Positions 3,466 to 6,070 of a stretch of 6,070 nucleotides of DNA are shown in pieces. A model generated the notes under the pieces. The model did no database searches. It was not told the origin of the DNA and saw nothing but the letters and a program-made list of their open reading frames with translations. Numbering within the stretch: position 1 is the first letter of the stretch; each line of letters opens with the position of its first letter. The DNA lies in assembly GCA_949093475.1 (NCBI GenBank), contig CARXAY010000087.1:1-6070 (forward strand). The letters are read 5' to 3'. The stretch comes from an uncultured Oscillospiraceae bacterium. Lineage in GTDB: Bacteria > Bacillota > Clostridia > Oscillospirales > Oscillospiraceae. Position numbers and translations under genes: made by a program.

Positions 3466-5676
3466 ATGGAAATGGAATGCAAGATCGCCCTGGCGGGCAA
3501 CCCCAACTGCGGAAAGACCACCCTCTTTAACGCGCTGACGGGGGCAAGCCAGTATGTAGGCAACTGGCCGGGGGTGACAGTGGAGAAAAAGGAGGGCAGA
3601 CTGAAGGGGCATAAGGATGTGACGGTTCAGGATCTGCCCGGCATCTACTCCCTGTCCCCTTACTTCCCGGAGGAAGTGGTGGCCCGGAATTATCTGGTCA
3701 ACGAGAAGCCGGACGCCATCCTCAACATTGTGGACGGAACGAATTTGGAGCGCAACCTCTACCTCACCACCCAGCTCATGGAGGTGGGCATCCCGGTGGT
3801 GGTGGCGGTGAACATGATGGATCTGGCGGCGAAAAACGGGGACAAGATCGACCTGAAGGCGCTGGAAAAGGCGTTGGGCTGCCCCGTGGTGGGGCTGACC
3901 GCCCTGAAAAACAAGGGGGTAGACGAGGCGGTGGCCGCCGCGCTGGCCGCCGCCCGCGGCTCTGCGCCCAGCTACCGCAGCTTTGCGGTGGACGAGAGCG
4001 CCTTAGAGGACGGGGACGATGTGGAGAGCGCCACCGCCGCCGCCCGGTATGACTTCATCGGCGAGGTAGTGGGCAAGGCGGTGAAAAAGGGCCGCGCGGC
4101 CCACGCGCTGTCCGTTTCCGACAAGGTAGACCGGGTGGTGACCAACCGCATTTTGGCCCTGCCCATCTTTGTGGCGGTGATGTTCTTGGTGTACGCCCTG
4201 TCCATGGGTGGCTGGGGAGTGTCCATCGGCACGCGGGCCACCGACTGGGCCAACGACGGCCTCTTTGGGGACGGCTGGTTCCTCTCCGGCGGCGACGGCT
4301 ACGAGGACGCTGCGGGCGCGTTTGACGAGGCCGGCGCGATCATCGAAGCCTACGAGTCCGGGGAGACCACCGCTTACCTCTATGACGACGACAGCGGCGA
4401 GACCACCCCGGTGACGGTGGACGAAGCCGCTTATCAGGCCGCGCTGGCGGTGGAAGAGCCTGATCCCAACGACTACGGCCACTGGCAGGACAGTATTCCT
4501 GTGATGGTGGGCAGCTGGCTGGAGCGCATCGGCTGCTCGGAGTGGCTGATGGGCCTGATCGTGGACGGCATCATCGGCGGCGTGGGCGCGGTGCTGGGCT
4601 TCGTGCCCCAGATGCTGGTGCTGTTTTTGCTGCTGTCCGTTTTAGAGGACATCGGCTACATGGCGCGGGTGGCCTTCATCATGGATCGCATTTTCCGTAA
4701 ATTCGGTTTGTCAGGCAAGTCCTTTATCCCCATGCTGGTGGGGACGGGGTGCGGCGTGCCGGGGGTGATGGCGTCGAGAACCATCGAGAACGAGCGCGAC
4801 CGGCGCATGACCGTGATGACCACCTGCTTCATTCCCTGCGGCGCGAAAATGCCCATTATCGCCATGTTTGCCGGGGCGCTGTTCGGCGGCAACCGCGCGC
4901 TGGTGGCCACCTCCGCCTATTTTATCGGGGTGGCGGCCATTGTGATCTCCGGCATCATCCTCAAAAAGACCAAGCCCTTTGCCGGAGAGCCTGCCCCCTT
5001 CGTCATGGAGCTGCCCGCCTATCATGTGCCTGCGGCGGGCAACGTCCTGCGCTCCACTTGGGAGCGGGGCTGGAGCTTTATCAAGCGGGCGGGGACGGTG
5101 ATCCTCTGTTCCTCCGTTCTGCTGTGGTTCCTTCAGGGCTTCGGGGTGGAAAACGGCGTATTCGGCATGGTGGAGGACAACGCCAACTCCATTTTGGCGG
5201 CCATTGGCGGGGCGGTGTGCTGGATCTTTGCTCCGCTGGGCTTTGGCACTTGGCAGGCCACGGTGGGCACGGTCACCGGCCTGATCGCCAAGGAAAACGT
5301 GGTCTCCACCTTCCACGTCCTCTATCCGGGGGCGGACTTCTCCGCCCAGATCGCCGCGGCGTTCACCCCCATCAGCGCGTATTCCTTTATGATCTTCAAT
5401 CTGCTGTGCGCGCCCTGCTTCGCCGCCATGGGGGCGATCAAGCGGGAGATGAACAACGCCAAATGGACTTGGGCCGCCATCGGCTATATGTGCGGCTTCG
5501 CCTATGTGGCGTCCCTCATCGTCTACCAGCTGGGCAGTGCGTTCACCGGGCATACCGACCCGGTCGGTGCGGCGGCGGCGTTCCTCTGTCTGGCGGGGAC
5601 GGTCTGGCTGCTGTGCCGGGGACGGAAAAAGAGCGGCTGCAGCGGCGTGTGCGCCGGCTGCGCGGGCTGCCATTAA
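3466..5676 (+). CDS. feoB: FeoB ferrous iron transporter with acidic extracellular insert and Cys-rich tail
   Basis: FeoB imports Fe2+ across the cytoplasmic membrane using an N-terminal GTPase-like domain. In this 736-residue protein the G motifs are G1 GNPNCGKT (11-18), G2 around T38 (WPGVTVE), G3 DLPG (56-59), G4 NMMD (116-119) and G5 TAL (145-147). The helical GDI-like region follows to about 220. The channel begins with a helix at 229-248 and includes FVPQM (379-383), GYMARVAFIMDR (397-408), GTGCGVPG (427-434) and CFIPCGAKMPI (454-464). Between the first two channel helices lies an acidic insert (275-345: 19 Asp/Glu, no Lys/Arg). A last helix (about 699-717) ends in C725, C729, C732, C735 and H736. 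ATG 3466 is only 3 nt from AGGAG (3458-3462). The ATG at 3472 has better spacing (9 nt), so the protein may start two residues later. A bidirectional terminator follows. Confidence 0.97.
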   Translation: MEMECKIALAGNPNCGKTTLFNALTGASQYVGNWPGVTVEKKEGRLKGHKDVTVQDLPGIYSLSPYFPEEVVARNYLVNEKPDAILNIVDGTNLERNLYLTTQLMEVGIPVVVAVNMMDLAAKNGDKIDLKALEKALGCPVVGLTALKNKGVDEAVAAALAAARGSAPSYRSFAVDESALEDGDDVESATAAARYDFIGEVVGKAVKKGRAAHALSVSDKVDRVVTNRILALPIFVAVMFLVYALSMGGWGVSIGTRATDWANDGLFGDGWFLSGGDGYEDAAGAFDEAGAIIEAYESGETTAYLYDDDSGETTPVTVDEAAYQAALAVEEPDPNDYGHWQDSIPVMVGSWLERIGCSEWLMGLIVDGIIGGVGAVLGFVPQMLVLFLLLSVLEDIGYMARVAFIMDRIFRKFGLSGKSFIPMLVGTGCGVPGVMASRTIENERDRRMTVMTTCFIPCGAKMPIIAMFAGALFGGNRALVATSAYFIGVAAIVISGIILKKTKPFAGEPAPFVMELPAYHVPAAGNVLRSTWERGWSFIKRAGTVILCSSVLLWFLQGFGVENGVFGMVEDNANSILAAIGGAVCWIFAPLGFGTWQATVGTVTGLIAKENVVSTFHVLYPGADFSAQIAAAFTPISAYSFMIFNLLCAPCFAAMGAIKREMNNAKWTWAAIGYMCGFAYVASLIVYQLGSAFTGHTDPVGAAAAFLCLAGTVWLLCRGRKKSGCSGVCAGCAGCH
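5559..5635 (+). repeat. 77-bp exact direct repeat, copy inside feoB
   Basis: This stretch, encoding about residues 699-723 of FeoB, is identical base for base to 5994-6070, an offset of 435. It reads naturally as FeoB coding sequence (DPVGAAAAFLCLAGTVWLL), so this is the authentic location. The match begins at CCCGGTC; the base before it differs (A here, G at 5993). Confidence 0.95.
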
Positions 5677-5691
5677 AGAATTAAGGTAGAC

Positions 5692-5729
5692 AAAAGCCAC
5701 CGTTCGCAAATGCGAACGGTGGCTTTTTT
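5692..5729. terminator. Bidirectional terminator after feoB
   Basis: A 16-bp perfect stem (5692-5707 with 5712-5727) closes an AAAT loop. The core is GCCACCGTTCGC/GCGAACGGTGGC, with AAAA on the left and six T (5724-5729) on the right. It begins 15 bases after the feoB stop and runs into the stop codon of the convergent minus-strand gene (5728-5730), so it can serve both units. Confidence 0.93.
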
Positions 5730-6070
5730 ACGACGCTTCAGTTTGAAGGTGAATGGTATACGGCCGCTGGGTCAAGGTGGGGAGAACGCGGCGGAGAACC
5801 TGCGCCGAGCGGGGGGTGGAAGGAAGGGTGACGTAGGCGTTTCCCCGGTCGGTAATGTCTTGCATGAGACTGCGGGCCTGCGTGGCCGCGCTGCCCGTCC
5901 GCAGGTAGGCGTTTGCCCGCCAGACCCACCACGGGGCGGCCTCCTCCCCCAGCTCGGCGGCAGCCGCTTCGTCCTGAAGAGCGACCTGCGTGGCCCGGTC
6001 GGTGCGGCGGCGGCGTTCCTCTGTCTGGCGGGGACGGTCTGGCTGCTGTGCCGGGGACGGAAAAAGAGCG
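5728..6070 (-). CDS. C-terminal part of an unidentified protein (partial; 5' portion unreliable)
   Basis: A minus-strand frame is open from the window edge to a TAA at 5730-5728. The trustworthy part (5993 downward) gives about 88 residues. It starts with an acidic, helical-looking segment (LQDEAAAELGEEAAPWWVWR) and continues with ARSLMQDITDRGNAYVTLPS. It ends LPTLTQRPYTIHLQTEAS. Balanced composition and a terminator overlapping the stop support a real gene. I do not recognise the family. Residues read from 5994-6070 (PRQTEERRRRTDR and before) are antisense of the FeoB repeat and may not belong to this gene. The frame stays open through the repeat, so a true continuation is not formally excluded. 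Confidence 0.6.
   Translation of the reverse strand, partial: ALFPSPAQQPDRPRQTEERRRRTDRATQVALQDEAAAAELGEEAAPWWVWRANAYLRTGSAATQARSLMQDITDRGNAYVTLPSTPRSAQVLRRVLPTLTQRPYTIHLQTEAS
5994..6070. repeat. 77-bp exact direct repeat at the window edge, probable assembly overlap
   Basis: This is identical to 5559-5635 and runs to the very last base of the window, so its right boundary is not seen. It lacks the rest of feoB on either side. The 77-base length equals a k-mer size commonly used by de Bruijn graph assemblers, which leave contig ends overlapping by k bases. A chimeric contig end is therefore the simplest reading. Confidence 0.9.

Noticed and set aside
4749..5684. Long alternative plus-strand frame overlapping the 3' half of feoB
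   Set aside because: The product is compositionally biased (Arg, Gly, His), matches no domain, and lies in another frame over confirmed FeoB sequence.
4711..5709. Long 332-codon minus-strand frame opposite feoB
   Set aside because: It is antisense to well-conserved FeoB motifs, rich in Arg, Gly and His, and typical of a shadow frame in GC-rich DNA.
5738..5932. 64-codon minus-strand frame after feoB
   Set aside because: The other minus-strand frame ending at 5728 gives more protein-like sequence, is open to the window edge and stops within the terminator; this one is its shadow.
1..6070. CRISPR array, tRNA, rRNA, insertion sequence or prophage
   Set aside because: I saw no regularly spaced direct repeats, no recognisable tRNA or rRNA segments, and no transposase or integrase motifs on either strand.

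Overview
The window is GC-rich (about 60% or more by eye), with strong AGGAGG-type ribosome binding sites, sigma-A promoters and factor-independent hairpin terminators. Together with the two-FeoA-plus-FeoB arrangement and two XRE-type membrane regulators, this suggests a high-GC anaerobic Clostridia member, probably Oscillospirales (Oscillibacter/Flavonifractor-like gut bacteria). That placement is inferred from style and family resemblance, not from a marker gene.

Layout. Bases 2-85 are the last 27 codons of a plus-strand gene, closed by a terminator (98-128). A sigma-A promoter (139-167), flanked by a 9-bp inverted repeat, drives an XRE helix-turn-helix protein with a large membrane domain (228-1265). 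Its stop codon lies inside a palindromic intergenic element (1261-1332). A bidirectional terminator (1352-1385) separates it from a second, convergent XRE membrane protein on the minus strand (1393-2274). Upstream of that, also on the minus strand, is a short DtxR/MntR-family metalloregulator (2367-2741).

The core is a ferrous iron uptake locus. The dtxR-family gene diverges from feoA1 (2936-3145), feoA2 (3202-3423) and feoB (3466-5676), which form one operon. The divergent region 2742-2935 holds a near-consensus promoter (TTGACA-N17-TATACT). It also holds three GTTAG-N6-CTAAC palindromes, one on the -10 box and two in the transcribed leader, plus a degenerate DtxR-like site over the probable dtxR promoter. 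The expected logic is that the iron-loaded regulator represses both the operon and itself, while FeoB with its two FeoA partners imports Fe2+ when iron is scarce. FeoB carries an unusual acidic extracellular insert and a Cys-rich tail like the separate FeoB-associated small membrane protein.

After feoB comes a bidirectional terminator (5692-5729) and the C-terminal part of an unrecognised minus-strand gene (stop at 5728-5730). The last 77 bases of the window (5994-6070) exactly repeat 5559-5635 inside feoB. This looks more like an assembly-graph overlap than biology, so sequence beyond 5993 should not be trusted.
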